Position numbers and translations under genes: made by a program. Shown in pieces: positions 42,983 to 52,346 of a stretch of DNA of 64,000 nt (the stretch's first letter is position 1; each line of letters starts with the position of its first letter). The notes under the pieces were generated by a model. That model was not told the origin of the DNA. It was given only the letters and a program-made list of their open reading frames with translations, and searched no databases. Source of the stretch: Sphingobium_A sp965228065 (lineage in GTDB: Bacteria; Pseudomonadota; Alphaproteobacteria; Sphingomonadales; Sphingomonadaceae); assembly GCA_965228065.1 (NCBI GenBank), contig OZ245788.1, positions 2,108,001 to 2,172,000 of the forward strand, in the 5' to 3' direction.

Positions 42983-45502
42983 TTAGTAAATCCCGTCCTG
43001 TCTTTGCAAGAACTCGCTGTCGTTGCGTGGCCGGGCGGTTGCCGCCGCCGCGGGGTCCTTCTTCTTGTCCTTGGCGATCTCGTCGCGGCGGATCGAGCGG
43101 CGCGGTTCGCTTTCCGGTTTGAAGGCTTCCCAGATGACGGCTGCCTTGGGATCGCCGCCTGCCGGCCAGGCACCGAAGACCTTGCGACCTGAACGGCGGT
43201 CGATCCGGACCATGCGGATGCCGGGCGGCGCACGGAAGGGGACGACGGCCATGTCCTTGAACGCCTTTTGCGCGAATGCCTTGAAGATCGGCGCGGCAAG
43301 CGTGCCGCCTTGTGCATAGCCGCCCATCGAGCGTGGCTGGTCGAAGCCCATATAGACGCCGGCGACGACATCGGCGGAGCCGCCGACGAACCAGACATTG
43401 GTCGGGCCGCTGGTCGTGCCGGTCTTGCCGAAGATCGGGCGATCGAGCTCGCGCAGCGTTGTCGCGGTGCCGCGCTGGACGACGCCCTCGAGGATATGGA
43501 CCATCTGGAACGCGGTCATCGGATCCATCGCCAGCTTGGTGCGGGCGGCGGGGCGGGGCATGGCCTTGCCGTCCCAGTCCTTGCCGTTGCAGCCTTCGCA
43601 GGGCCGCATGTCGGCGCGATAGATCGCCTTGCCGTGACGGTCCTGCACATAGTCGATCAGCGTCGGCGTCAGCGCCTTGCCGTTGTTGGCGAGGATCGAA
43701 TAGGCGTTGGTCAGGCGCAGCACCGTCGTGTCGCCCGCGCCGAGCGCGACGGCGAGCACCTGCGGATATTTCTTGCCCGGCGCGCTGACGCCCAGCGCCG
43801 CGGCCATCTTCACCACATTGTCCATGCCCGTCTGGCTGGCAGCGCGCACGGTCATCAGGTTGCGCGACTGTTCGATGCCCCAGCGCATCGTCTGCGGCCC
43901 GGCACCGGCGCTGCCGCCGAAGTTGCGGAAGCATTTCTGGCCGAGTCTGGCGCCCTGATAGACGCAGAAGGGGCCGTCGACGATGATCGAAGCCGGCGTC
44001 ATGCCGGTGTCGAGCGCCGCGGAATAGGCGATCGGCTTGAAGGTCGAACCCGGCTGGCGCTCGGCCTGGGTTGCGCGGTTATAACTTTGCAGGCGCGCGT
44101 CGAAACCGCCCTGCATCGCGAGCACGCGGCCGGTATGCGGATCCTCGACGACCATGCCGCCCGAGATTTCCGGGATGTTGCGCAGCGCCCAGGCATTGCC
44201 CTCGGGCGCGACGGCGACAAGATCGCCGGGATTCATCGCCGAAAAGGCGGTTGCGGCGGTGCCGCGCTTGGGCATCGCGGCGAAACCGGCAGGCATCGTG
44301 CCGGTCGCGCCGTCGGGGAAGCCGATCTCGGCCGCGCTTGCGGACTTGGACAATATGACGGCGATCCGCCAATCCTTGTAATCGACGCCGATGTTGCGCA
44401 GCGCCAGATTGGTGCGCCAGCGCTCGCCCACCTCGATCGTGTCGATCGGGCCGTGCCAGCCGCGTCCGCCGTCATAGCGGATCAGTCCGGCGCGCAACGC
44501 GTCCTGGGTATAATCCTGATAAGCGGGGTTGAACGAGGTACGCACCCACAGTCCGCCGCCATAGACGCTGTAGGGATTGCGGCCGCCATCGGCATTTTCG
44601 CCATATTTGTCGATCAGCTGGCGGCGAACCTCTTCCATGTAATAGCCGCCGACATATTCGTAGCGCGCGCCGATATTGGGGCGGATGCCGAGCGGCGTCG
44701 CCTGCGCCGCGCGCATCTGATCCTCGGTGATGAATTTGTTGCGCTTCATCTCCGACAACACGAAATTGCGACGGGCGGTCGCCTTCGCCACGTCGCGGCT
44801 ATAGGTCGACGGGGCCTTGGGCAGGATCGCCAGGAACGCCATCTCCGGCAGCGTCAGTCCCTCGACATCCTTGTCGAAATAAGCGCGCGCGGCGGCCTGT
44901 ACGCCGAAGCTTTGCCGTCCCAGCGCGATCTGGTTGAGGTAAAGCTCCATGATCTGCTGCTTGGTGAGCACCGATTCGATACGCTTGGCGAGAATCGCTT
45001 CCTTCACCTTGCGGACATAGCTGAGCTCGTTGGTCAGCAGCAGGTTCTTTGCCACCTGCTGGGTGATGGTGGAGGCGCCGACCGGCCGGCCGCTGCTGGT
45101 CAGGTTGTTGATCATCGCGGCGACGATGCCGGGATAGTCGAGGCCGCCATGCTCGAAGAAGGTGCGATCCTCCGCCGCCAGAAAGGCGCGGACGAGCAGC
45201 GGCGGATATTCGGCATAGGACAGCTGGACGCGGCGTTCGCGGGCATAGCTGTGGATCGGCGTTCCATCGATCGCGCGCACATTGGTCGGCAGCGGCGGCT
45301 CATAGGTCAGCAAAGTCTCGGCCGAGGGCAGGTTGCGCGCGAAGACCAGCCACATCAGCAGCCAGCCGAACAGCATCAGTGCCGCCAGCGCCATCAGCCA
45401 CTGGACCCACCGTTTTGCGCGCCAGCGCCCGATCAGCGCCCAGGCGCCGCTCGCATCGCGCCGGAGGCGATAGCTGAAATTCTGGTCCGAGGCCTCGGTC
45501 AT
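42983..45502 (-). CDS. mrcA: Penicillin-binding protein 1A (bifunctional)
   Basis: 839 residues. One membrane helix near residues 33-53, the GT51 glycosyltransferase domain (AAEDRTFFEHGGLDYPGI, STITQQVAKNLLLTNE, KVKEAILAKRIE), an OB-like insert, then the transpeptidase with STFK in RQPGSTFKPIAY, the S-R-N box in IEQSRNLM, and KTG in FGKTGTTSGPTN. It polymerises and crosslinks peptidoglycan. Followed upstream by a periplasmic amidase gene on the same strand. Confidence 0.97.
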   Translation of the reverse strand: MTEASDQNFSYRLRRDASGAWALIGRWRAKRWVQWLMALAALMLFGWLLMWLVFARNLPSAETLLTYEPPLPTNVRAIDGTPIHSYARERRVQLSYAEYPPLLVRAFLAAEDRTFFEHGGLDYPGIVAAMINNLTSSGRPVGASTITQQVAKNLLLTNELSYVRKVKEAILAKRIESVLTKQQIMELYLNQIALGRQSFGVQAAARAYFDKDVEGLTLPEMAFLAILPKAPSTYSRDVAKATARRNFVLSEMKRNKFITEDQMRAAQATPLGIRPNIGARYEYVGGYYMEEVRRQLIDKYGENADGGRNPYSVYGGGLWVRTSFNPAYQDYTQDALRAGLIRYDGGRGWHGPIDTIEVGERWRTNLALRNIGVDYKDWRIAVILSKSASAAEIGFPDGATGTMPAGFAAMPKRGTAATAFSAMNPGDLVAVAPEGNAWALRNIPEISGGMVVEDPHTGRVLAMQGGFDARLQSYNRATQAERQPGSTFKPIAYSAALDTGMTPASIIVDGPFCVYQGARLGQKCFRNFGGSAGAGPQTMRWGIEQSRNLMTVRAASQTGMDNVVKMAAALGVSAPGKKYPQVLAVALGAGDTTVLRLTNAYSILANNGKALTPTLIDYVQDRHGKAIYRADMRPCEGCNGKDWDGKAMPRPAARTKLAMDPMTAFQMVHILEGVVQRGTATTLRELDRPIFGKTGTTSGPTNVWFVGGSADVVAGVYMGFDQPRSMGGYAQGGTLAAPIFKAFAQKAFKDMAVVPFRAPPGIRMVRIDRRSGRKVFGAWPAGGDPKAAVIWEAFKPESEPRRSIRRDEIAKDKKKDPAAAATARPRNDSEFLQRQDGIY

Positions 45503-45605
45503 GCCCGAACGGCTCTAGCAAAGATTCGGCGCGATGCCAGCCGGGCTGCGACCAATTCCTTGCGGGACGTGCAAATCGGTGAGGCGGAACCCGTCGCTTC
45601 GTCGG

Positions 45606-46859
45606 TTATCGCGACGCCAACTGGCGCGCGAAATGCGTTTCGATCGCGCGCGCCGCGCCGGTCGCGATGCGTTTGCGGCCATCGCTGGAGAACAGGAACT
45701 TCATATCGGCCTCGTTGCTGAGATAGCCGGTTTCGAAAAGCACCGACGGTACGTCGGGGGCCTTGAGCACGATCAACGACGCAAAACGATGATAGTCGCT
45801 GCGGAAGGGGACGAGCGGCGCCGCCTCGCGTTTCAGCAGGCTGGCGAATTTGGACGAGATGTTCATCGTCTCGCGCTGGGTCAGGTCGATCAGGATGGAG
45901 CTGACATCGCTGGTGGCGCCGCCAAGGTTTACGCCGTTCAATATGTCGGCCTTGTTTTCGCGCGCGGCGAGCCGCGCCGCTTCGCGGTCCGATGCGACTT
46001 CGGACAGCGTATAGACCGTCGCGCCCGCCGCCTGTTCGTTGCCGGCGCTGTCGGCGTGGATCGAGATGAACAGGTCGGCATTCAGCCGCCGTGCGATCTC
46101 GTAGCGCTGGTTGAGCACGATGAAACGATCGTCCTCACGAGTCAGCGCAACGCGGACGCGGCCCGAGGATACGAGCTCGTCGCGGATGGCGCGGGCGATG
46201 GCGAGAGTCGCATCTTTCTCGCGCGCGCCGCCATGCGGAGAGATCGCACCTGGATCGTGGCCGCCATGGCCGGCATCGATCACCACCAGCGGGCGATTGT
46301 CCGGCCCCTGTATCCGCGGCAGCGACACGCGCTTGGGCGGATCGAGCGGAATGGTCACCGAATAGCGCCGCTTGGGCGGCGTGTTCATCGCGAGTTGAGT
46401 ACCCTCCATTCCCCAGCTGCTGCGGCCGGCGCGCGCGGCGCGGGAGAATTCGGATTGCGCCACCGATTTGAGCGAGAGCGTGAGCGTTCGCCCGTCCTCG
46501 CCAAATTGAGCATCCGAGATCAGCGTTGGCTGCGTCAGGTCGAGCACGACACGTGCGGTGCCGGCGTTCTGTTGCCCCTGCCGGACTTGCGAGACCGGTC
46601 CGCCCGATGTGGAAAACGTGCCGGGTTCCGCACCCGGTATGTCGACGGCCAGACGCTGTGGTCCGTCGAGTGCGAAGGTCGACGCCTTGTCGATCGCCTC
46701 GTCGAAACTCAGCACCACTGCGTCGCCGTCCACGGCGATGCTCTTGACGCGCGCGGCGTCCGCCACGTCGGTCGCCAGCACCATTGCGAACAGAAGAAAG
46801 GAAGCGGACATGGCCGCATACTGCCAGCTTCGCTGTGTGCTGGTCCATAGCCTCAACAT
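45606..46859 (-). CDS. amiC: N-acetylmuramoyl-L-alanine amidase (AMIN + Amidase_3)
   Basis: 417 residues from the ATG at 46859. Signal peptide (about residues 15-37, SASFLLFAMVLATDVADAA), an AMIN domain for peptidoglycan targeting (residues about 40-140), then the catalytic zinc amidase: VVIDAGHGGHDPGA, GAREKDATLAIA (Glu), DLFISIHADSAG (His) and VLFETGYLSNEADM (Glu). It splits septal peptidoglycan between MurNAc and L-Ala during cell division. An insertion near the third motif may be the autoinhibitory helix that EnvC/NlpD-type activators release. Confidence 0.94.
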   Translation of the reverse strand: MLRLWTSTQRSWQYAAMSASFLLFAMVLATDVADAARVKSIAVDGDAVVLSFDEAIDKASTFALDGPQRLAVDIPGAEPGTFSTSGGPVSQVRQGQQNAGTARVVLDLTQPTLISDAQFGEDGRTLTLSLKSVAQSEFSRAARAGRSSWGMEGTQLAMNTPPKRRYSVTIPLDPPKRVSLPRIQGPDNRPLVVIDAGHGGHDPGAISPHGGAREKDATLAIARAIRDELVSSGRVRVALTREDDRFIVLNQRYEIARRLNADLFISIHADSAGNEQAAGATVYTLSEVASDREAARLAARENKADILNGVNLGGATSDVSSILIDLTQRETMNISSKFASLLKREAAPLVPFRSDYHRFASLIVLKAPDVPSVLFETGYLSNEADMKFLFSSDGRKRIATGAARAIETHFARQLASR

Positions 46860-47328
46860 ACGCAACTGGTTTCCACTGTCGATTTTCTACAACGGATCAG
46901 CCTAGGGATAACGGCTCAAATGAAGGTAAAAAGTTATGATTAACGCTGCGTTAGGAATGTGGGCGGCATAGCGGGGGCGTCGCCGGACTTGCTTTTTGTT
47001 GCTCCGGAGGGACGCGGGTGCTAGCGAAGTCCGGCTGGATGCGGGACAGGTTCCCCGCTGGCTTACGCATGTCGCCGGATCCGGCGATATTAACAGGTTG
47101 ACGCTGCAATGAGGCATTTCTCCCCTGCTCCGCTATTCGCCGAAAGGATCGGCGATGCGGTGCCGCTGTGGGGGGTTCCGGTCCTGAAATCCGGACGTGC
47201 CGACGCAGCAGAGGCGCATAATTCCATCACATCAACCCGGATGCCCGCGACACACCGACCGGCATCCTCATCATTTGGCGCGCCGCGGCTTGAAATAGCC
47301 CGAACATGGCGCGCCTGGAGACTTTTCA
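46860..47328. other. Intergenic region and probable leader of rne
   Basis: About 470 bases between the divergent amidase and rne genes. It holds no convincing gene. It is rich in hairpins: GCCGGACTTGC / GCGAAGTCCGGC (46982-47034), the perfect palindrome TCGCCGGATCCGGCGA (47072-47087), and a CGCCGA/TCGGCG stem near 47139-47156. RNase E mRNAs in other bacteria carry long structured leaders that mediate feedback cleavage, so this could be the same. TTGACG at 47097 is a possible -35, but no good -10 follows. Confidence 0.5.
47072..47087. repeat. Perfect 16-bp palindrome in the rne leader
   Basis: TCGCCGGATCCGGCGA is fully self-complementary. It lies about 240 bases upstream of rne. It might be a protein site or fold as an mRNA stem; no known factor is assigned. 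Confidence 0.5.
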
Positions 47329-50049
47329 ATGACAACGCGCATGCTGATCGACGCGCGCCACCGGGAAGAAACCCGCGTGGCCGTCGTCAAGGGACACCGA
47401 ATCGAGGAGTTTGACTTCGAATCCGCGGAGCACAAGCAGCTCAAAGGAAACATCTATCTCGCCAAGGTGACACGCGTCGAACCGTCGCTTCAGGCGGCGT
47501 TCGTCGATTATGGCGGCAATCGCCATGGTTTCCTGGCCTTCAGCGAAATCCACCCCGATTATTACCAGATCCCCAAAGAGGATCGCGAAGCGCTGCTCCG
47601 CGAGGAGGCTGAACACGCCGCCGAGGAAGAGGCGCTGCGCGCCGCCCAGGCCGAAGACTATGATGACGAGGACGAGGACGAGGGCGAAGACGATCAGGGC
47701 GTCGAAGTCGTCGAGGCGATCGATCATGGCGACGAGGGCGAAGGCGAGGGGGACGTAGGATCCTCAGACGACAATGGTGGCCGTCCACGCCGACGCGGCA
47801 AGGCTGCCGATGACGGTGCGGTCGAGTCTCTGCGTCAGAAGCGGATGAATCTGCGTCGCCGCTACAAGATTCAGGATGTGATCCGGCGCCGTCAGGTGCT
47901 GCTGGTTCAGGTCGTCAAGGAAGAGCGCGGCAACAAGGGCGCGGCTCTCACGACATATCTCAGCCTCGCCGGTCGCTATTGCGTGCTGATGCCCAACACG
48001 TCGCACGGCGGCGGCATCAGCCGGAAGATCTCCAATGCCGGCGATCGCAAGCGGCTGAAGACGATCATGGCCGAGATGAAGCTGCCATCGACGATGGGCT
48101 GCATCGTCCGCACCGCCGGGCTTCAGCGCACCAAGACCGAGATCAAGCGCGACTTCGATTATCTCGCCCGGCTGTGGGACGGCATTCGCGAGCAGACGCT
48201 GCAATCGACCGCGCCTGCGCTGGTCTATGGCGACAGCGACCTGATCAAGCGCGCGATCCGCGACATCTACAATCGCGATATCGAGGAAGTGATCATCGAG
48301 GGCGAGGAGGGATACCGCGCCGCGAAGGATTTCATGAAGCTGTTGATGCCCAGCCATGCCCGGCGGGTGCAGCCCTATTCCGACGCGGTGCCGCTGTTCC
48401 AGCGCAACGGCGTCGAGGATCAGCTTGCGGCGATGTATCACCCGACGGTTCAGCTCAAGTCGGGCGGCTATCTGGTGATCAACCCGACCGAAGCGCTGGT
48501 TTCGATCGACATCAACTCGGGCCGTTCGACGCGCGAGCACGGCATCGAACAGACCGCCGTCGCCACGAACCTGGAAGCCGCGCACGAGATCGCGCGCCAG
48601 CTTCGCTTGCGCGACATGGCCGGCCTGGTCGTGATCGATTTCATCGACATGGAGAACAACTCCAACATCCGTAAGGTCGAGAAGGCCATGAAGGCCGCGC
48701 TCGCCAACGATCGCGCACGCATCCAGGTCGGCCGGATCAGCTCGTTCGGGCTGATGGAGATGAGCCGCCAGCGCCTGCGCACCGGCGTGCTCGAAGCATC
48801 GACCCGTCAGTGCCCGCATTGCGAAGGCACCGGCCTGGTCCGCACCGCATCGTCGGCCGGCCTGTCCGCGCTGCGCATGCTCGAGGACGAAGCGGCCCGC
48901 GGACGCGGCAGCAAGCTGACGCTGCGCGCCAGCCAGGAAGCGGCGGTTTATGTGCTCAACCGCAAGCGCGCCGAGCTTGCCGAGATCGAGGATCGTTACG
49001 GCGTCACGATCGATATCCTGCCCGACGGCGAAGCCGAAGGCGCGCGCATGAGCGTCGACGCGAGCGGCCCGCCGCCCGAGCACGCGCCGCGCTTCGCGCC
49101 GGTGCTGATCGAGGATGATGACGACGATCTGCCGTTCGAGGACGAGATCGAAGAGGAAGAGCAGGAAGAAGCCGAGGAGCGCCGCGAAGGTCGTGAAGGC
49201 CGTGAGGAGCGCGGTGACCGTGAAGGCAATCGTCGCCGTCGCCGTCGTCGTGGCCGTCGTGGCCGTCGCGACGAGGAAGGCGAAGGTCGTGAAGGCGAGA
49301 GCGAAAGCGAAGCCGGCGATCAGCAGGACGAGTCCACCGAATCGCAGGACGAGGCCGACGAAGCGCAGGAGCAGGATGCTGGTGCGGAAGCCGAGACCGA
49401 GGATGGATCGGACGACGGCGGCAAGCGTCGTCGCGGTCGTCGCGGTCGCCGTGGCGGCAAGCGCCGGCGCGAGGGCGGTGCTCTCCTGGAGGGTGGCGAG
49501 GCCGAGGCTGAGGATGCGACCGAGGGCGCAAGCGAAGATGCGCAGCCCGTCGAGGATGCCGCCGAAGCACCGGTCGTCGAGCCTGTCGTGGAGGCTCCAG
49601 CCGAAAAGCCGAAGCGTACGCGCCGCAGGCCCAAGGCAGAGCCGAAGCCCGAGCCGGTGATCGCCGAAGTCGTCGAAGCTGCTCCGGAGGAGCCGCAGGC
49701 TGTCGAGGCCGAGGTCGAGCCGGAAGCACCCGCCGAGAAGCCCAAGCGGACCCGCAAAAAGGCTGCTCCGAAGACCAAGGCGGTCATCGAGGAGATCTCC
49801 GAGCCGGTGGCGGTCGTCGAGGCACCAGTCGAGCAGGCACCGGTCGAAGAGGCTGCCGTCGAGGAGGTCGTCGCTCCGGCCAAGCCGAAGCGCACGCGCA
49901 AAAAGGCCGCCGTTGCGGCCGAGGCGCCGGCCGCGGATGCCGTTACGGCGGATGCGATCCCCGGCGACGCGGATCAGTCGTCGGCGAACGACGCAAACGG
50001 AACGCCGCGCCGCGGCTGGTGGCAGCGGACGTTCGGCGGCGAGGAATGA
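47329..50049 (+). CDS. rne: Ribonuclease E
   Basis: 906 residues. The N-terminal half is the catalytic RNase E/G core: S1 domain (GNIYLAKVTRVEPSLQAAFVDYGGNRHGFLAF) interrupted by an acidic insert of about 70 residues (DEDEDEGEDDQG), then the DNase I-like site with VSIDINSGRST and VVIDFIDMENNSN, and the zinc link CPHCEGTGLV. The C-terminal half (from about residue 600) is disordered: acidic blocks, Arg-rich RRRRRRGRRGRR blocks for RNA, and three copies of KPKRTR(R/K). It starts mRNA decay and rRNA processing and scaffolds the degradosome. Confidence 0.97.
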   Translation: MTTRMLIDARHREETRVAVVKGHRIEEFDFESAEHKQLKGNIYLAKVTRVEPSLQAAFVDYGGNRHGFLAFSEIHPDYYQIPKEDREALLREEAEHAAEEEALRAAQAEDYDDEDEDEGEDDQGVEVVEAIDHGDEGEGEGDVGSSDDNGGRPRRRGKAADDGAVESLRQKRMNLRRRYKIQDVIRRRQVLLVQVVKEERGNKGAALTTYLSLAGRYCVLMPNTSHGGGISRKISNAGDRKRLKTIMAEMKLPSTMGCIVRTAGLQRTKTEIKRDFDYLARLWDGIREQTLQSTAPALVYGDSDLIKRAIRDIYNRDIEEVIIEGEEGYRAAKDFMKLLMPSHARRVQPYSDAVPLFQRNGVEDQLAAMYHPTVQLKSGGYLVINPTEALVSIDINSGRSTREHGIEQTAVATNLEAAHEIARQLRLRDMAGLVVIDFIDMENNSNIRKVEKAMKAALANDRARIQVGRISSFGLMEMSRQRLRTGVLEASTRQCPHCEGTGLVRTASSAGLSALRMLEDEAARGRGSKLTLRASQEAAVYVLNRKRAELAEIEDRYGVTIDILPDGEAEGARMSVDASGPPPEHAPRFAPVLIEDDDDDLPFEDEIEEEEQEEAEERREGREGREERGDREGNRRRRRRRGRRGRRDEEGEGREGESESEAGDQQDESTESQDEADEAQEQDAGAEAETEDGSDDGGKRRRGRRGRRGGKRRREGGALLEGGEAEAEDATEGASEDAQPVEDAAEAPVVEPVVEAPAEKPKRTRRRPKAEPKPEPVIAEVVEAAPEEPQAVEAEVEPEAPAEKPKRTRKKAAPKTKAVIEEISEPVAVVEAPVEQAPVEEAAVEEVVAPAKPKRTRKKAAVAAEAPAADAVTADAIPGDADQSSANDANGTPRRGWWQRTFGGEE

Positions 50050-50139
50050 TGCAGGCCGCGCTGCGGACGGTGGTGCACTGAGGCCGTGAGGCCGCACCAC
50101 CTCTTCAGCCGGGGTTCAGGCGCCGGGGGTAAGGAACGC

Positions 50140-51516
50140 ATGGCCATGGCCAGCCCGTTCCGTTCCCCCGGCGCGCTCCTGCGCGCGGCGCTCGCGCTGC
50201 TCTTATCCTTCACACTGGTCGTGCAGCCAGCGATGGCGCAATCGATCCTGCGCGATGCGGAGACCGAATCGGTCCTCCACGATATGTCTGAGCCGTTGAT
50301 CCGCGCGGCGGGGCTCGACCCCAAGAACGTCACAGTCGTGATGGTGGGGGATCCCAGCATCAACGCCTTCGTGGCCGGCGGCCAGATCGTCTACATGAAC
50401 TCGGGCACCATCATGCAGGCGGACAACGCCAATGAGGTGCAGGGCGTGATCGCGCACGAACTGGGCCATATCACTGGCGGGCACATCATCCGCTCGTCCG
50501 AGGGCATCAAACAGGCGACCGGCATCACGTTGGTAAGTTTGCTCGCCGGCCTGGCCGCTGTCGCTGTCGGGGCGGGGGAAGCCGGCATGGGCATCATGAT
50601 GGCCGGTCAGCAGGCCGCACTCGGCAAGTTTCTGGCCTTTACCCGCACACAGGAAGTCAGCGCCGATGCCGCGGGCGTGAAATATCTCGCGGCCGCCGGG
50701 ATCAGCGGCAAAGGCTCGATCGCCTTCTTCAAGCGAATCCAGAATCTCGAATATCGCCTCGCCATCCCTCAGGACGACAGCTACGGGCGCACGCACCCGC
50801 TGACGAGCGAGCGCCTGTCGGTGCTCGAGCATCAATATGAATCCTCGCCCGCCTGGAACAAGCCGACCGATCCCGCTCTGGAAGCGCGCTTCCAGCGGAT
50901 CAAGGCCAAGCTGCGCGGCTTTGCCTGGGAGTCGGCGCAGACGCTTCGCGAATATCCCGAGCAGAACAAGACCGACGGTGCGCGCTACGCGCGGGCCTAT
51001 GCCTGGCACAAATCCGCTTATCCCGACAAGGCGATGGCGGAAGTGGATGCGTTGCTCGCAAAGCAGCCGCACGATCCCTATTATCTCGAGTTGAAGGGGC
51101 AGGTCCTCCTCGAATCAGGCCAACCCGTCGCTGCCATCCCGCCATTGCGCGAAGCCGTCGAGGGAACGCGCGGACAGCCGCTGATCTCTGCACTTCTCGG
51201 CCATGCGCTGATCGCGAGCGAGGATCCGAAGAATTTCGACGAAGCACGCAGCGTGCTCAAGGCCGCGGTCACGCGCGACAACGACAATCCTTTTGCCTGG
51301 TATCAGCTTGGCGTCGTCTATGAGCGCGAGGGCGATCTGCCGCGCGCGCAACTCGCCACCGCCGAACGCTACAATCTCCAGAACCGACCAGAACTTGCGC
51401 TTCCCAATGCGCGCCAGGCGATGCAGGGGATCAAGGAAGGCACGCCCGACTGGCTGCGCGCGCAGGACATCGCCATGGTGTCCGAAGCGGCCATGTCGAA
51501 AAAGAAGCGTCGCTGA
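50140..51516 (+). CDS. bepA: M48-family metalloprotease with TPR repeats (BepA-like)
   Basis: 458 residues from the ATG at 50140, with AAGGA upstream. Signal peptide to QPAMAQ (about residue 32), the zinc motif HELGHITGGH near 106, a downstream Glu in RTQEVSADAAGVKYL, then TPR helices (SYPDKAMAEVDALLAKQPHDPYYLELKGQVLLESGQPVAAI). The layout matches BepA (YfgC), the periplasmic protease and chaperone that checks LptD and outer-membrane assembly. It follows rne by 90 bases, and a DsbA-like oxidoreductase gene comes next; LptD maturation needs disulfides, which makes that pairing sensible. Confidence 0.9.
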   Translation: MAMASPFRSPGALLRAALALLLSFTLVVQPAMAQSILRDAETESVLHDMSEPLIRAAGLDPKNVTVVMVGDPSINAFVAGGQIVYMNSGTIMQADNANEVQGVIAHELGHITGGHIIRSSEGIKQATGITLVSLLAGLAAVAVGAGEAGMGIMMAGQQAALGKFLAFTRTQEVSADAAGVKYLAAAGISGKGSIAFFKRIQNLEYRLAIPQDDSYGRTHPLTSERLSVLEHQYESSPAWNKPTDPALEARFQRIKAKLRGFAWESAQTLREYPEQNKTDGARYARAYAWHKSAYPDKAMAEVDALLAKQPHDPYYLELKGQVLLESGQPVAAIPPLREAVEGTRGQPLISALLGHALIASEDPKNFDEARSVLKAAVTRDNDNPFAWYQLGVVYEREGDLPRAQLATAERYNLQNRPELALPNARQAMQGIKEGTPDWLRAQDIAMVSEAAMSKKKRR

Positions 51517-51530
51517 CCGCATCGGGCAGA

Positions 51531-52289
51531 ATGACACAGATGACCAAATCAATCTCCAGGAGAAACTCCATCATGATCGGCATTGCCGCATTCCTCGTTG
51601 GCGCTGCCGGCACTGCACTCGCCACGGGCGCGATCGGTTCACCCCAGATTGGGGATGCGGAGCGCGCCAAGATCGAAATGGTGGTGCGGGACTATATCCT
51701 GGCACATCCGGAGATCATTCCAGAAGCGATGGAGAAGCTGCAGCAGCGCGAAGTCTCCAAGGTGGTGGATACGAACCGCAAAAGGATCGAGACGCCCTTC
51801 GCGAGCGCCTGGGCGGGCAATGAGCGCGGCGATGCGACACTGACCATCTTCTACGACTATGCCTGCGGTTATTGCCGGGCGAGCCTGCCCGATGTCGAGC
51901 GGCTGCTGAAGGAAGACAAGCAGCTCAAGGTCGTCTTCCGCGAACTGCCGATCCTGAGCGACGACAGCGACCTTGCTGCGCGCGCCAGCCTGGCGGCGGC
52001 GGCACAGGGCAAGTTCAAGTCATTCCACGACGCACTCTATGCCGCGGGCAAACCCACCCCCCAGAATATCGAGCGTGTCCAGAAACAGGTCGGCATCGAC
52101 GCAACCGCCGCGGCCAAGGTGCAGGCCTCCCCCGAAGCGCAGCGCGAGATCGAAGGCAATGTCCAGATCGCCCGCGACCTGCGCTTCTCGGGCACGCCGA
52201 GCTGGGTGATCGGCGACCAGATCCTGAACGGCGCGGTCGGCTATGACGCGCTGAAGGCTGCAATTGCGGATGCGCGCAAGAAGGGGTGA
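51531..52289 (+). CDS. DsbA-family thiol:disulfide oxidoreductase
   Basis: 252 residues. The N-terminus has two Arg then a hydrophobic helix (MIGIAAFLVGAAGTALATGAIG), a signal or anchor. The thioredoxin fold has the catalytic CGYC (residues 112-115) in FYDYACGYCRASLPD and the cis-Pro loop SGTPSWVIGDQIL. A helical region (residues 45-90, MVVRDYILAHPEIIPEAMEKL) precedes it as in ScsC/DsbA-like proteins of alphaproteobacteria. Periplasmic oxidase or isomerase. The ATG at 51573 is a less likely start. It follows the BepA-like gene by 14 bases. Confidence 0.9.
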   Translation: MTQMTKSISRRNSIMIGIAAFLVGAAGTALATGAIGSPQIGDAERAKIEMVVRDYILAHPEIIPEAMEKLQQREVSKVVDTNRKRIETPFASAWAGNERGDATLTIFYDYACGYCRASLPDVERLLKEDKQLKVVFRELPILSDDSDLAARASLAAAAQGKFKSFHDALYAAGKPTPQNIERVQKQVGIDATAAAKVQASPEAQREIEGNVQIARDLRFSGTPSWVIGDQILNGAVGYDALKAAIADARKKG

Positions 52290-52317
52290 GCCCCGACCTA
52301 TTTGCATCCCACCGTGT

Positions 52318-52342
52318 CATTCCCGCGCAAGCGGGAATCCAG
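52318..52342 (+). repeat. GTCATTCC-family palindromic repeat
   Basis: GTCATTCCCGC, loop GCAA, then GCGGGAATCC: stem with ATTCCCGC pairing to GCGGGAAT. It lies directly upstream of the GIY-YIG gene, in a cluster with the copies at 52705, 52770 and 52827. In one frame it would translate to FPRKRES, a familiar artefact at false N-termini. Confidence 0.75.
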
Positions 52343-52346
52343 TACG

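Noticed and set aside
43268..45721. Very long open frame (over 800 codons) antisense to the PBP1A gene
   Set aside because: High-GC coding sequence keeps antisense frames open. The product shows no family motifs, and mrcA on the other strand has all catalytic motifs.
47764..50100. Long open frame antisense to rne
   Set aside because: It is the complement of the repetitive RNase E tail and reads as low-complexity sequence; rne has clear domains.
52302..52346. Upstream start of the GIY-YIG protein adding MHPTVSFPRKRESST
   Set aside because: These residues are the translated palindromic repeat and not part of the domain.
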